Position numbers and translations under genes: made by a program
Shown here: positions 1 through 13,162 of the stretch, piece by piece
Layout: the number at the start of each line of letters is the position of its first letter
How positions within the stretch are numbered: position 1 is the first letter of the stretch
NCBI RefSeq assembly: GCF_910592395.1
Contig: NC_088311.1
Coordinates: 64,501 to 128,500, forward strand
DNA from: Lineus longissimus
Taxonomy: Eukaryota > Nemertea > Pilidiophora > Heteronemertea > Lineidae
Reading direction: 5' to 3'
DNA length: 64,000 bases
Notes under the pieces: model-generated
Told to the model about the DNA's origin: nothing
Seen by the model: only the letters and a program-made list of their open reading frames with translations
Database searches by the model: none

Positions 1-3000
1 TAAAATAGGGTTGTCCCTTATTTCATTGTGATCGTTAAATGGATCAACAGATCGTAACACTTATCACAGCCAGGTCACGGCCAACACATGTTGGTCAACC
101 TGAGGTCTCGGACCGCAAAGTGTAAGATAGCCAAGTAGGAGAGAGGTATAAAGACACAGTTATATTGCCTTCCGATAAGATACTCATGAATCTGTTGGTA
201 TAAAACGCCAAGCCATGCATGTTTCCTAACACTCTAGCAACCTCACCAGTCATGCCAGTCCCCAGATAGGCGACCCTTTAAACCCTTGATGACGTCAATA
301 CGGCTTGTTGACATCGTTGCAAGTCTGAAACCCTGATGTTTGGTCCCCTGATCCTGACGGATGTGTTCTTTAATCTCCTTGGCTTCAATTGATTTGTGAG
401 GCTTGGTGAGAGAGGTGCGGAGATCAGTCAGTCTCGTGTTCGGTGGGAGTAAATCAAGCTATGATTTCATCAACCATGTAATACTGCAAGAATAGAATCC
501 TGGATCGGTATGATTGATGGGGGGGGGGGGGGATCAACGTCACACAAACACAATCAGGTGGTGATTGATATGAGACGCTATTTTTGTAAAGCTCACAGTC
601 AATCGCTATAACTCTGGCGAGCACAAGGTTTTTCTCTAAAAGATGCGTCCAATGCTCGGCTTCAAAAAAGGGTTGCCTTCTATAAGGAGTCACGTCCAAG
701 GACTGGGTCTCGAGACAGATACAGGCCGAACCTGAAACAAGATCAACAAAGTTTGCCGAGAAAAGCAGTTTGCAGAACTGACAACAGTTGAAATGATGCC
801 TGCCGCATGAGCATGGTTCGTCGTGTAAAAAGTAAAGCACCTTTAATATTCAGATAATGGCGGCATATAACCCTTAGATGATATCATAAAGAAGTAAACC
901 TGTGTTCATTTCCTTATGATGACGGTGATGCTATTGCAAGTACATATACACTTGTTCTGTCTTTGCTTTGGCTTTCTTTCCATCGTAGAGGACAGTGTGC
1001 TTGATTCTGCGATGAGTGTTTTCAGGAGAAACGTCACTGATGCCGACAGTGATTGCTTAACCTCCATGGACATCAGCAGCTTGGCCTGGCCTATCATTCA
1101 TATGTCAGTGCACGCCTCAGGTGATTTCAGTTAAACAAAATTGCTTGATAAAATATCATGTGACCTAATAAAACTCGATCAATAATCTGTTTATTTCTCA
1201 TTTCCTCTTTGATACGATATTCGACCAATCGCAACAAGATTCCAACATTAAAAAAAAAACAGGAATTCAGCATGACTTTCATGCAAGTCAAATATATATA
1301 CTCCGAACTTTTCATTTCAGGTCGAATGTGATAACCTTATTATTCTGAAATCAATCGATGGCTGTTTCATGTATTGATTACATTTTATACCAAGCACATT
1401 TCAAAGGTTTCTTGTTGGAAACACGTCTATTAACCCTTACAGGAAATTACCAAAGACAGTAAACAGCTTGATGCTGCATCGTACCTTCAATGGGAGTTAT
1501 CGCGAAGTACCAGTATCCAGCAGTGTTTGGTTTGGTTGACGTACACCATCTTTGCTTCCACGTTCATACGATTTGTTACATCACTTACGGTACCGATGTC
1601 ATAAGAGATTTTTTCGGTTAATAGATGTTGCCATTAACAACGCACTACTCACACCACTGTACATGTAGCATAGGTTAGTAATTCCACTATTGGAAGGTTT
1701 TCGCCGATGAGCACGGAGCGAGCTGCACAGTAAGTTCTAGGAGGTCGTCTTTCTGATATTCTAAAAACAGTTGTTCATCAGGCGCATATTGTGATGGAGA
1801 ATTAAAGGTGATACGCCCTAATCCGAGCCTTGTGTCTTGTCCATCTATTCGAGATGACGTCATTGCGTAACCCGACGCCGTATGTACTGGATGATAAATA
1901 ACGCGTCATTCTTACAAGGGTTGCATTGTATGAAGCACAATGACTCCGCAAAGTTTTGTTTTCGATCAGATACCCCGCAATCCTCCATTTCAAAATGGCA
2001 GCGAAATAATGGTATCTTTAATTGCCCAGTCCCTTATGAAGCCCCATCACATTTACCAAATACCCGCCCATAGATATTCAGTTGTCTGTTGACAAATAAC
2101 TTTAAGAAACGGACTGACAGCCATCATATTGACATATTCATGAAAAAATACTCGCCAAATTCTCTGCGGGTTGTTCTTATAGACAGTGATTGAAAATCCT
2201 CCATTGTACACTAACAGTAACTGGGACATCTTTTCACGGGTCATTTTTAATGGTTAAGACTTCTGACAATGTAAATTATGGACAACTAGTATGAATACAG
2301 TTGTTAACATAGAGATTTCCAGGTATTAGTAAAGGACCATTGATACACTGCTAATCACTTTCTTCAACACATGTGGCCATTAAGATAGATACAGACAGAC
2401 TAATTTGAGATTACCGCGTAAAAGGCATGAAACACAGGCTGTAAGGTCACAGATCGGAACCATAGTGCCGAACCAAACCGGTGTAGAAGTTAACAATGTC
2501 CTAGGGTAGAACGTCAGTGGAAAAAAGGATTCTTCGATTTCTGAGCTATTGACCGTATAGAGGTAAGGCCGCTATAGAACCTTATACCATAATCCGTCAG
2601 AATACAATCAAGCCGGACACTTTTCCCAGGGGAAACTTTCTACTTCTGAGCGGTGCAGTTCTAATCAAGCACGATTCATAACTAAACCGGATCTACTCGA
2701 ACGTAGGTTACGCACTATTGCTCTGACCTAGGGCGGATGATTCAGTGTGCGAACACCACATCAGTGTCACTGCAGCTTTGGGTAATGAAGGCAAGATATC
2801 ATAAACCAGCTGGTCACCTGCAGATCAGCTGACACCTTCGATGAGAGACCCAATCACTCAGCGGGAAAAAGGTGACTCCCTGATACTCCGAACCTGCAAC
2901 GCTATCATACTACACATGTGTAAACCAAGAAGAAGGGCACATCATGTATACGACACATGGATGTCGAGCTCTATTCATTATCGTAATGTGAATGAGAACG

Positions 3001-3352
3001 TCATGCTATAAATACAAGGATTCTGCAAAGCGGATAAAGCTATAATCTCTCGAGAATAATCAATCTAATCTGTATATCTTTGGAAGAAACTGATATAGGA
3101 AAGTTAATGAGAACAGTCTTATTCGATGACATAGTCAAACCTTCAATTAACAAAAATCGTTGCATAGCGATCCGATGCAAATCTTTGGATGACATATAGT
3201 TTTCCACAGATGTAGATGGCAGAGTCACACACTGCACCTATTCAGATGACGTTGTACCGTGTTAGCAGAAGTTGACTATTTTCCATCATTGAACGCAAGA
3301 ATTGCCAACAATCGGGTTACCTTTTCGCGTCTTCGACCAGGGACATGCATAT
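1..3352. other. Gene-poor stretch, no supported gene
   Basis: I see no exon with both a family match and splice signals here. The open frames are short and mixed on both strands. The only local structure is a run of 14 G at 519-532. If the first exon at 4486-4597 is real, this stretch could be intron of that minus-strand gene, but no downstream exon was found. Confidence 0.5.
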
Positions 3353-3816
3353 GTGAACACCAAGCTCCACAGTCTGTGCTGCCTGGGATCGCTGCGAGAG
3401 AGAATTTGTGAGAGGACGACCAAGGACTTGAGTGAACACCAAGTTACAGTCTACTCAGCCTTGGGTCGCTGAGAGAGAGAATCTGTGAGAGGACGACCAA
3501 GGACTTGAGTGAACACCAAGTTACAGTCTACTCAGCCTTGGGTCGCTGAGAGAGAGAATCTGTGAGAGGACGACCAAGGACTTGAGTGAACACCAAGTTA
3601 CAGTCTACTCAGCCTTGGGTCGCTGAGAGAGAGAATCTGTGAGAGGACGACCAAGGACTTGAGTGAACACCAAGTTACAGTCTACTCAGCCTTGGGTCGC
3701 TGAGAGAGAGAATCTGTGATAGGACGACCAAGGACTTGAGTGAACACCAAGTTACAGTCTACTCAGCCTTGGGTCGCTGAGAGAGAGAATCTGTGAGAGG
3801 ACGACCAAGGACTTGA
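3353..3816. repeat. 77-bp tandem repeat, about six copies
   Basis: A unit containing GTGAACACCAAGTTACAG and ending in GAGGACGACCAAGGACTTGA recurs every 77 bp; successive CAAGGACTTG motifs start at 3421, 3498 and 3575. The first copy is diverged (CAAGCTCCACAG in place of CAAGTTACAG), while the next five are almost identical apart from single changes such as the T at 3720. This pattern suggests recent spread of one unit. 77 is not a multiple of three, so no continuous reading frame is kept. Confidence 0.95.
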
Positions 3817-4485
3817 AAATGCCAAGGCGCGACAATTGAAAGGTGTCTGTTTGTTCAGAGATACATGGTGTTCGTTTCCAATACCTCCATCTGATGGCTG
3901 AAAGAAGAACTCAAGCAGTGGGATGTCAAAATAAGATCGGAGGTAGCGAAGCTGAGAGACAGACTCATCTGAATGTAAAGGAAAGTGAAATATGTATGAT
4001 GGATGTTGCGCAGAGGCGGACATATTGTTACTGAAAGGATGCTGACGGGACTGGCCAACAAAACCTGTCAAAATGGAAGTGTTTTTGTCCTCGTCGAGAG
4101 AAATGTCTACGCTTTCCCCTCGTATTTGCTATACTCTTGCCATACCTTCAAGCACAATCACCACCTGAAGCTGTTTGATATCCTCCACAACAACATGGAA
4201 GCCGATAATCATCTCAAGGGTTTTTTTCCCTGGAGAATAATGGTCCTGGTCATGAAAACTGGCTGGCCCCGTCTGTGACTTTGCATCTTTCACAATACCC
4301 CACGTCTTAAGAAATCGTTATTTCTTTTTGAGCTTCGTGAAGCGACTGTAGTCCTGAGAGGCCATTCAGGGCAATGGTGAAACTGTAGATAATTCGCAGT
4401 AAATTTTACTGAAGTGGACGTATCAAACCTTTAAGGGGATGCGTTTTAAATTGCCTGCATGAGTGAAATATATTTTTACACTTAC
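3817..4485. other. Unassigned stretch between 77-bp array and first exon
   Basis: Overlapping short open frames occur on both strands, including a plus-strand frame at 4003-4278, but none has a recognised domain or supporting splice context. On the minus strand this would be the start of intron 1 of the gene whose first exon ends at 4486. Confidence 0.4.
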
Positions 4486-4597
4486 CGAACTCCTCGTGTT
4501 TCTTGGCATAGTCTGATGATCCCTGACTCGGCTTCGACTTATCCTGATCTGAGCTGCTGTGGCCTTTACTGCCGAACATTTGGAGCTTCTTCAACAT
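4486..4597 (-). CDS. Candidate first coding exon of an unrecognised gene (partial)
   Basis: Read on the minus strand, an ATG at 4597 opens a 112-nt frame of 37 codons plus one base, ending at a strong GTAAGTG donor. It begins MLKKLQMFGSKGHSSSDQDK and ends with SDYAKKHEEF. The peptide is Ser/Lys/Asp-rich and hydrophilic with no signal peptide or membrane segment, as expected for the disordered N-terminus of a cytosolic or cytoskeletal protein. I do not recognise the family. The gene would continue leftward; no second exon could be identified between 1 and 4485, so it probably lies outside the window. Low-complexity composition and a single donor are the only support, so a chance frame remains possible. 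Confidence 0.45.
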
Positions 4598-7176
4598 GAT
4601 GAAGCGTGCTCAAGAGTGCCTGTTAGAAAAAGGCAGTCACTTCTGGAAAGAGAAAAATGACACGATCAAGAACTGCCAGCTGGCTTAATCCCTATCGCTA
4701 CCCCGATAAGGTTATTCCCTAACACTACACCAACACATATTTATCATGATCGACATTATGTCACAGGTACATGTATACCATTCACGACGACAACAATGTT
4801 CTCGCTGTGTGTGATTCTGGTGTAGAGCTATCCTGAGATTCAGGCTTTTTCATTCCTACTTCATATAAAAAATATTTTTAGTCATATCCACATATCGTGA
4901 GGCGGAGTGTATTGAAAAGCACTGGTTATACAAGGATGGTGAAAAGCACTGAGGAAAAAAGTGCTAACTGTCACGACCAAACTATTTAACCCTGCCCATA
5001 CGTTATCTCTAGACTCCCTGGGCAACCCATCACGTCTATAACTATATTCTATCACTTTGCTAGTTTGATTCATATCTACCTCGACCAAATACCAAACAGT
5101 AAATTACAACTGAAATGAACCTGGCAAAGTCAACAAGAAATTCAAACACCATGGAACAGTCATTTGAAAAAATCGCTCCGGTTTCCATATGTGCAACTGG
5201 GAGCTGAGCTAACATCAAGTAATTTGTATGGAAATTCCAACTTGTTGCCTGGAGCCTGGAGTCGCCCGGAGAAGCACGGAGGGTGAATTCAAATAAACTA
5301 AAGTCATTATTACCAGGATATTGCTGACTGGGGACAAATGACTAATGATGTGATGAGATGGTTGAATTCTGGTATGAAAAGGAAGGAGGAAGAGGAACCG
5401 AGAGAATCAGATGCGTGTTGCCAATAAATAGGCCTCTCATGATGGCCAATCAGGGGATGACCCAGATATCTTGTTCAAATTGCCTTAAGTGACTATCAGC
5501 AACAGTCAGTTTTTGATTGTGCTAGTCGGGCACATATTTCTGTGTGGCCTTTAAGCATATAGACAATTGGTTTGATCTGATAACTAAAACCTACACAACA
5601 GACCCGCATACATTCAACATATTTAATCAAAAGTCTACGGAGAACTGATAAAGTTACAGAAATTTACATATCAGATATGTCACAGTACACGCGTAGGTGT
5701 GGGCATATAGCAAAGTTTGATAAACACCAATCAAAGAATGGTTCAGCAACAAAATAAGCTTACGTTCATGTACGTTGATTTTGAAGGTAGAAGGTTGCAG
5801 AGGTTGGTTAATGTAATTTGTGAGATACTGGGGTGCAACGAGAATCACACCCATGTCAAGCGCGACAAAACAAGAAGATGACTTCATAGTGCGAGTTTAG
5901 TGATTATACCACGCCAACTAGACAATTGTTTCGTGGTTCACGTCAACATGGCCGATATCCTGGCTGCGACGCATCTCTGTCGAGGAAGGTTGTGGATCTG
6001 CATCAATCTTGTTGACGATCTGCAGTCTAATCATCTCGGCTAACTATGTGCAACCCAGAATGACGAGGGAAACTGGACTTCTTTGATATGAAATATTAAG
6101 TGTTAGGATAAAGAGGAGCGCGAAGTCTCAACCTGCACTGACCACTCCTCTCCTCGTGATTGGCACGGCACACCCAAAACACTGCCCCAGTTATAGGAGG
6201 TTTTCAATGAAATCAATGGAAATCAATGGAAATAAGCCACTTGAAATGTGTCACAGACCCATGCACACAGGGTCCTCTGGTCCTATACAGAGAAATAAGA
6301 GACTACTCACGCTGACCACGGCTAAGCACACGAAAATAGATAAATGCAGCGTAGCCAGTGCATTCAGCGACATAGAACGCCGAGTCGTGACCTTGTGACA
6401 TGCGCTTTAATGACTATCACGATGTCCCTTGTAGTAATGAGATAATAATATAGGCCAATCCATTGTGATATTTAAAAAGTTGGGCATTATCTAATGCATT
6501 ATCTAATGCACACTTTCTCCATTGAAAGGTAAACTAGAGGGACCATAACTTTATTGGTCAAATAGATTATCATAAGACGCCTACTTGAAGAGCTCATTAT
6601 ATTTTGTATGAAGTGGTGTCATTTCAATAAAAGTAAAGGGACGTGCAACAGACATTCAAGCCACTGCACATACATTAGTGATTGCCTCGAGAATGTTCGT
6701 GCACAGTTTCAGGTGTCTTTTCAATTCCTGCTCAAAAAGAGCTTAGCTATCAGAGTGCTAAGGATCTATGACCCGTCGGCAAGTACGTTTTAGAAGTATG
6801 ATCTTATCTAAGTATGGTGTCTACAATAGCATTATATCCAAAAACAATCCGTAAACAATAGAACAGGACTATCGAAAACACAGGATCCCGTCGCTTTCAC
6901 ACCGGCCTGGGATTGCCGTCACACCCATGTAGTTCTATTATGTGTTGCCAGGAACCGCCACAAGTTCATGCAGTCCGACCAAGACGATCGATAGTGTGGC
7001 GGATTGCGGCTATAATAAACTACCCAGAAGTATTAAGGTAGCAGGAAGGGGTCGGCGTTTTTGGTGAATGTGGACTACGTTACTACTTTATATCTTGTTT
7101 CCTGGCATCAGTTTGTGAATATTGTTGGGAAGTTTTTCAGTAATATTATAGAAAGTTTGTGCCGTATCTAATAGCT
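4598..7176. other. Intergenic stretch, no supported gene
   Basis: No exon-like frame with family similarity was seen. Small local repeats occur (GAAATCAATG repeated near 6205-6230; CATTATCTAATG repeated near 6485-6510). The area just right of 4597 would hold the promoter of the unrecognised minus-strand gene; no clear core promoter motif was found. Confidence 0.45.
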
Positions 7177-7249
7177 GTTTCCGTGGTGTAGTGGTTATCA
7201 CATCTGCCTAACACGCAGAAGGTCCCCGGTTCGAAACCGGGCGGAAACT
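7177..7249 (+). tRNA. tRNA-Val, anticodon AAC
   Basis: A complete intron-less cloverleaf. The acceptor stem GTTTCCG pairs perfectly with CGGAAAC. The anticodon stem TCTGC pairs with GCAGA around the loop CTAACAC, giving anticodon AAC at 7210-7212. The T arm is CCCGG-TTCGAAA-CCGGG. The internal promoter boxes match the eukaryotic Pol III A and B consensus (B box GGTTCGAAACC). The sequence is close to the standard animal tRNA-Val(AAC). A run of five T follows directly and would end Pol III transcription. The discriminator position is T where A is usual; otherwise there is no sign of decay. Confidence 0.96.
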
Positions 7250-7253
7250 TTTT
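7249..7253 (+). terminator. Pol III T-run terminator after tRNA-Val
   Basis: Five consecutive T residues follow the acceptor stem immediately, the usual Pol III stop signal. The next 40 bases (7257-7295) are almost entirely pyrimidine, with several more T-runs as backup stops. Confidence 0.8.
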
Positions 7254-8408
7254 AAATTCTCTTTTTCTTTTTCTTTTTTTTCTTCTTTTTTCTTGATCAA
7301 TAAAGTAATAATTTTTTTTGACCGTTCATAGCTTTGAAAAAAATGATCGAGCTCAAAAGAAATGTTTTTTGGTGCCAATAATGGTTTGGTGTACCGTTCG
7401 AGTCGATTCTCTTCAGCAATCGATTAAATTTTCAAATTGTAATTTGCAAATGAAAACAAAACGAGGTGAGATCTTGAAAAATGCCTTCTGTACTGCCCTA
7501 GAGTTGGTAGTTAGTTATGAAATATAATGTATCGAGGCCAGTGTACCATAACAATAATAAATTGATCAAATATATCAACGGCTTCGGGCTGCATTTGATT
7601 TACAATAATGATTGCCCCAAGTGGCTCGTCAACCGACGATTAGTGCTCTAACAAGTAATATGCTTCTCAGTACGACTCCATGTACCGACTTTACAAGAGT
7701 GGCTAATGAAACCAGTAAGGGCTGGCCATTTTATACTTTGACCCCTCAATCGGCGGAAAAATAACACACTAAGGCTGGCTATATTCAGATTATCATCACG
7801 GTGACCCAAGTCAGGTGTTGGTCGCCCCCTACCCTATCCCTCACCTCGAGCCTAAGCCCCATCATATCATTAATGTCTTTAACTCTTGGCATTGATCACA
7901 ATCACAACTATGACTGTCACGAGGTGAAGATCCCGGGGAGGGTGGCGAGCTTTGAGTGATCGATCGAGCCTTGGGGACACAGGTGCCTATAAATAATCCA
8001 TGATACCATTGGTATCGACTCGTCACCAGGCAGGAGACATATGCACGAGTTGTTGCCGCCTAAAACTTACGGTACAACAAGAAGATTTGACCTGCCAATT
8101 TATTAGTTTACAACATTCTCCCAACATTTTAGCAACTTTAACAACACTATCCAACTTCCGTCTTGTCTATGAATGACCTGCTAACATTTGTAAAACTGTT
8201 GCCAGTGGTTGTTGGGTTTAGTAATACCCGAACAGGTAACTGGCTCGTTTATCAATATCATAAAAAAACCTGAAGCATACACATAGACAAGATAGACCGA
8301 ATTATGCACGGGCCAGTTCGTGAACCCAGTTTGGTAACCGAGGTAGTAACGTGTAGTCTTACACGTGTAGTGGTGGCATCATTCCTACTAGCCCAGGCTA
8401 GAGGGAAA
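7254..8408. other. Intergenic stretch between tRNA loci
   Basis: It starts with a pyrimidine-rich tract and otherwise shows no supported gene. The frame at 7318-7527 is Lys-rich by base composition only, with no recognised domain. Confidence 0.4.
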
Positions 8409-8481
8409 TTCCCTTTAGCTCAGTCGGTAGAGTGATGGCCTTATAAGCGAGAGGTCCCGGGTTCAATCCCCGGTTGGACCT
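8409..8481 (+). pseudogene. tRNA-like sequence with UAU-type anticodon, probably a relic
   Basis: The D arm (GCTCAGTCGGTAGAG), an anticodon loop CTTATAA (anticodon TAT, isoleucine), and a perfect T arm (CCGGG-TTCAATC-CCCGG) are all present at the right spacing. However, the 5' acceptor strand TTCCCTT does not pair with the 3' strand TTGGACC, and the anticodon stem is only partly paired. There is no intron, although eukaryotic tRNA-Ile(UAU) genes usually carry one. The intact A/B boxes with a broken acceptor point to a tRNA pseudogene or a SINE head rather than a working tRNA. Confidence 0.6.
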
Positions 8482-9352
8482 TGATGTTTTTCCTCTGTTA
8501 CACACGGAAAAGGAACAGACTGGAATTCACAGGAAATCAAAGACCAGCTGACCAAACCACCTCATTCTTGAGCACTACACATGGAAACATGGGTACTGCC
8601 AAGTAGGACCTGTCAGTGTCACCGATCGAAGACTGAAGTAACTCAAAGAGCTTTCACCAACCCACACCTCCTTCTCTGACAAAAATAGCCCGGCAGGACA
8701 CGTTGGATGATCATGAGAGAGAGAGGGAGCTAAGTGAGGCAGAATTGTTTAAGAGCACACAATACGCCTCTAAAATAAATCAACGCGCTAAATTGAGTAA
8801 ATTGGTGATGTCCACCTGATGCCAGGAATACATCCACCTTCGATCTCAGAAATGATGGAGACTCTCGTCTGCTGCTTCAGACAACGTCAAGGAAGTGGTG
8901 CTTGGACAGTTTCTCAATATATGATATATGCAACGCCATAGGAAATTATATTCAAGATATGTTTTCCTCAAATCTAGACCAAGTATTCTGATATCTAAAA
9001 AATTGCTGCATTTGCTATGTCTCGTTTTGTATGATTTTGACAATAGGCAGGTTTCGCAAGCCATACGATCGACGTAGTACAAAAGTACGAAGAGCTGTGG
9101 TCATCGAGTCCTTTGCTAATTTACGAAACACTCGTAAGTCATCTTTTATACTCGGTTGAAGGACAAATCCGGGAAATGTGGTTTAATCTTTACCAACACT
9201 TATAAGCAACACACCTCTCTTATATAGTGGTGTGATTGACATGGCATTGCTCCCATGGTTTTATCAGCAGTGTATGCGATTATAAATGTTATACATAGGA
9301 GGACGCCAGAGGCCCCGGAGGAAACCAACACCGTTGAAGAGAGTCCCGCTCT
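8482..9352. other. Intergenic stretch, nothing recognised
   Basis: No gene, tandem repeat or element boundary could be supported between the two tRNA-like loci. Confidence 0.4.
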
Positions 9353-9426
9353 CTGCCACGGCCGGCAGGAATCGAACAGAGAACCTCCGAGGTTACAGAC
9401 GCTGATCCACTGCGCCTCTGTGGCAG
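9353..9426 (-). pseudogene. tRNA-derived (SINE-like) fragment
   Basis: On the minus strand the segment carries an A-box-like GGCGCAGTGGATCAGCG and a B-box-like TGTTCGATTCC at tRNA-like spacing. It is bounded by CTGCCAC and GTGGCAG, a perfect 7-bp inverted pair. The T stem (CTCTG/CCTGC) does not pair, and the distance from T loop to 3' end is five bases too long, so it is not a functional tRNA. A tRNA-derived SINE head or a decayed tRNA is the best reading. Confidence 0.45.
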
Positions 9427-12400
9427 CTCAAAGAAAAGCCCAAACCTCCGGCCTCTATAAAGCCTCTAGCTTCTAGAATGATAAACATATTGAACAGACC
9501 CCATACACGCTCACCCCAACTGCAGCATGTTAACTCGAGCTTCTAGCCGCGAGCCTTTTGCCACTTATTGCATGACGATAGGCGACCATTAATTGATACA
9601 ACAACCTACTTCAGTAACAATTTGTAAAAATATAACGTATCATTTCAACGTCTGTTTGTCCGCAACGATCGCGTTGCCCCAAAACCACTTTGAGCTAATT
9701 GCATTCATGATCGGTCATTAAGTCAATTAAGTCAGAATTGCTTTTAAGTCATCAAATAGTAAGCAGTACAATTAACGTCGAACCGAGGAATGGGGTTTGA
9801 GAGGTTTGAGAGACCACATTTCCCCTGACTACCAACCACCTTTATATCTATAAGCTTGGCTTCATCACAACAACGGCCATGTTAGTGTGATCTTCTTAGT
9901 GTTTCCACGTCCGAACAGCAGGCCTACCGGGGCTGGGAATATCCATACAACAGACCCAGTAGCAGGCGTCAGTATAGGAATGTTATAGAGCAGGGGGAAC
10001 ACTTCTCATGTGGCATGGCCTAAAGTCTTTCTCTCGTTACAGCAGATTCGATGGACGTTGATCATGTCAGTAGTTCCCTCGTTGAAGGTATCGACACTTG
10101 CGATTGACCGGCTGTCATAAAAATACTTTCATTGTTGTTATCCCGGGTCGGTTACCTCTTGATTATGGATTGAAATGCCGAGTTGGAGAGATTTCCGATT
10201 GTAAAGTACTAGGTGTAGACAACATGAATCACCTTTTAATGTCAACGGGCTTGTGGACAACTGAAGAAGATTAGTAGGCATATTCATTCCTCACTGGTTT
10301 TGCATGCAGGCCAATACATTTACCCAGGGACCTGACGAGAGTTCGTAATAGGAAAATGTCTTCTCGAACTAAAGTTGAGATACTGGCACTGCACATCTCA
10401 ACATCTGGTCTAGCAGGCATATTCCTTCTTGGACCCGGGGATCCGACAGAAAACCAGGAGAGTGCGTTCCAAGAAAATATAAACCAAATGAAGAAAAACG
10501 CGAACCTACCTGAAACAACCTTGTCAACGAATGAAATATCCTTTCCGTTATCAAGAACAGGAAGTTCACAAGCATAAGAAGAGCTTCTTAATTGGACTCT
10601 ATAAGCTAGTATTGCATCATCACCGACGCTATGTTATATTGGCACAATAATGAACTCACTACCTAGACATTCAGAATCCAATGGGGTGGTTATCCTTAGA
10701 GTCTAATGTAACGAAATGAGGCAAGATAATGGAGAACATTAAGGTATATGCTATCGATTCTCATGCTACATTTTCAGTCAGCCTTATCCATCTGATCTAC
10801 GATATGATTGAGTTGCTTCCTTCAGTAGCCAGCTCACCTTACCTATAGAAAGTCAATGCGCAATGTAGGAGGTTATCGGTGAGATCCAGTAAATCCATCT
10901 GACCCACCTCAGATAAATATGGCCAATTCGTCTTTTATCAAACACCTCATTCACAGATTCGTGGTGTACACTGTATATGATATTGCGGTTATAATACCAG
11001 GAAATACAGATTTGCTGATGTCCTGCACAATAATAATGCTGGCAGTTATTTCTCTTGAGGAAACCCGTACAGTTTAGTGAAAAATGCGCACGTTGACATC
11101 ACTCGCGCTTCCCTTCAGTTTCAAGGCTATAACAAGTTACACAAGTTGTTATAACACATATTCTAGCATAATGAATTTGTCAAAGTTACATTAATTTACA
11201 TGAGCCGGAATACGGGCGCCCAGAATGGCCTGCTTGAGGAATCAATGACCGACATTGGCCACCTTACCATGCTGGGTTCCTGGTCCCATTTGAGGTACAA
11301 GCCATCTGCGATTAACCACCACTCCAGGGACCAACATCCCTAATACAGGCATCATTTTGCAGGCCATGATACCGATCGCGACACCTGTCGTTAATGATGC
11401 TGTCATGAGGAAGGGTATATGCTACATCAAGGATCTAAGCAAGGAAATATACCGGCCCGAGCATCCCATTTGGGCAAAGAAAGCATTGTGAGATAAGGGT
11501 GAGCCCAGAAATACGGTTGCCCCGATCACATGATCGGTAACCATTCATCTTCAAAGTGAACAATATGCGCTGGAGAGGGCGGATGAAATACTAAACACCA
11601 ACATGAAACACGTTCACGTTCTTGCTGTGTGTAGGTTTTCAGGCTCCAACCGGTGGCTTTAGCATTTTGGAACACGAAGCAACATTACGATATGTTTCTA
11701 CTATTCTGAACAGAGAATAGAAAGGTTAGCTTACCTTGTTTGATGAAGCAATCCGGTCTCAGGTTCCACGTGAATGAGCGGTATTCTCGAGAGAATCATC
11801 AGCTGTTTTATCAATCAAACACACAGCATTCACGAAACTGCATATTACAAGGAACATGTCATCGCAACCAATACCTGTGGTTATGTGGACTAGGTCATGT
11901 AGCCATTGACAATAAAGTACATTAATGTCTGACTCAGTAAAACGGAGGTTATTTGCCAGTGTATATTAACAGTTATAGAAAGTATAATATCATATTTCAA
12001 TCATATGTTTTTATTGATGGAGGTCATGGTCTGTGCAATTACTTTTCCACTGAAAGATATCAACAACAAATGCAGCTAAATTGAAGGTCGCACAAACATC
12101 TTCCCCGCAAAAATATCACAGCAGCTAACATTCAGTCTGACAGTTTTTGAGTAAAATTCTGTTCACTTCGGGGAGTGATTCGCAGAACTATGAATGTTGG
12201 CGATTTTCCTGTGAATGGACAATCTGGTATCAGTGCGACACTCTCTCTCCCTAGAAAGGTATGGGTATGTTGTCTGGTGATAACATGATAAATTATCCTC
12301 AGTCGGAAACTGCCACTTTACATGAAATGTACTTTTGACCAGAAATTCTCTATATTGCGGATGTGCATTTAAAGGCCAGCCATATAAACCTTTACTCGCC

Positions 12401-12994
12401 GGCATAATAAAACTGCTGAAGATAGCCAACTTTGAATACCAGCACATACCAGCACATACATACAGCTCAGAGCACGATTTCCCCAAAACTATAAAAAGCA
12501 TACATTCTAAAATACGCTTACAATCCGACTTATTTAACTTACAAAGTGGTTTTAACTTATGCTGACATGCATCCCTGTTACCAGCAGATAATATATTGAT
12601 GGGCCACTCGAGCAGTGAAATACATCCAATACCAAGCATAGATGTAGATACAGCAATATTTACACGTTCAACTGAACGTCCATGAATATTTCATTGACTG
12701 ACACTGGAGATGGCAAAGGGCTTTGTTGGGGAGTACGATAGGAGAATGTGGGTTTTTAGATGAAGTCTTGTGTCAGCAGTGCACCCACAAGTATTTTACG
12801 ATTACTGAAGTTGTGATAAAATTGTCAGGTTGTTGTTGCGAACCCACACCGTATATATCCGGCCTAATAAAATGTAATAACTTCTTGTGATGAATTTGTA
12901 GGCGTCATGGCAGAGCCTTGACAGTCGTTATTGCCGTCTTGTGGGCATTCTGAGTGTAATCACATATCAATTGATCATGAACCTTACACGGGTT
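9427..12994. other. Gene-poor stretch, no supported gene
   Basis: The longest open frame (12163-12639, minus, 158 codons) has no recognised domain, an irregular composition and no flanking splice signals that connect it to anything. No tandem array or transposon ends were seen. Confidence 0.4.
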
Positions 12995-13162
12995 GAAATT
13001 TTGAACTGACTAAAAGTTGAAAAAATTTCTAAGTCCAAATTTTTTTTTCACTGTTTTTTTTTCTGCTCAAAATGAACCAAAATCATCAGTCCCAAAACTT
13101 TTTTGACTTCGAAAATTTTTCAAAATTTTGAACTGACTGAATGAAAGTTGAAAATTTACCTT
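12995..13162 (-). repeat. AT-rich dispersed repeat, copy 1 (reverse orientation)
   Basis: The reverse complement of this block closely matches the blocks at 24.3 and 31.5 kb. Shared landmarks, in order, are AAAATTTTGAAAAATTTTC, AAGTCAAAAAA, GGGACTGATGAT, GGTTCATTTTGAGCAGAAAAA and GGACTTAGAAATTTTTTCA. It has no coding capacity. Outward-facing GAACTGACT motifs occur at both ends of the block. Confidence 0.8.

Noticed and set aside
454-840. 128-codon minus-strand frame
   Set aside because: It includes a G/C homopolymer and has no domain match or conserved pattern.
9353-9426. Functional tRNA on the minus strand
   Set aside because: The T stem does not pair and the T loop to 3' end distance is wrong; kept only as a tRNA-derived relic.
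12163-12639. 158-codon minus-strand open frame
   Set aside because: No recognised domain, irregular cysteine-rich composition, no linked splice sites; a stop-free stretch of this length is expected by chance in 64 kb.
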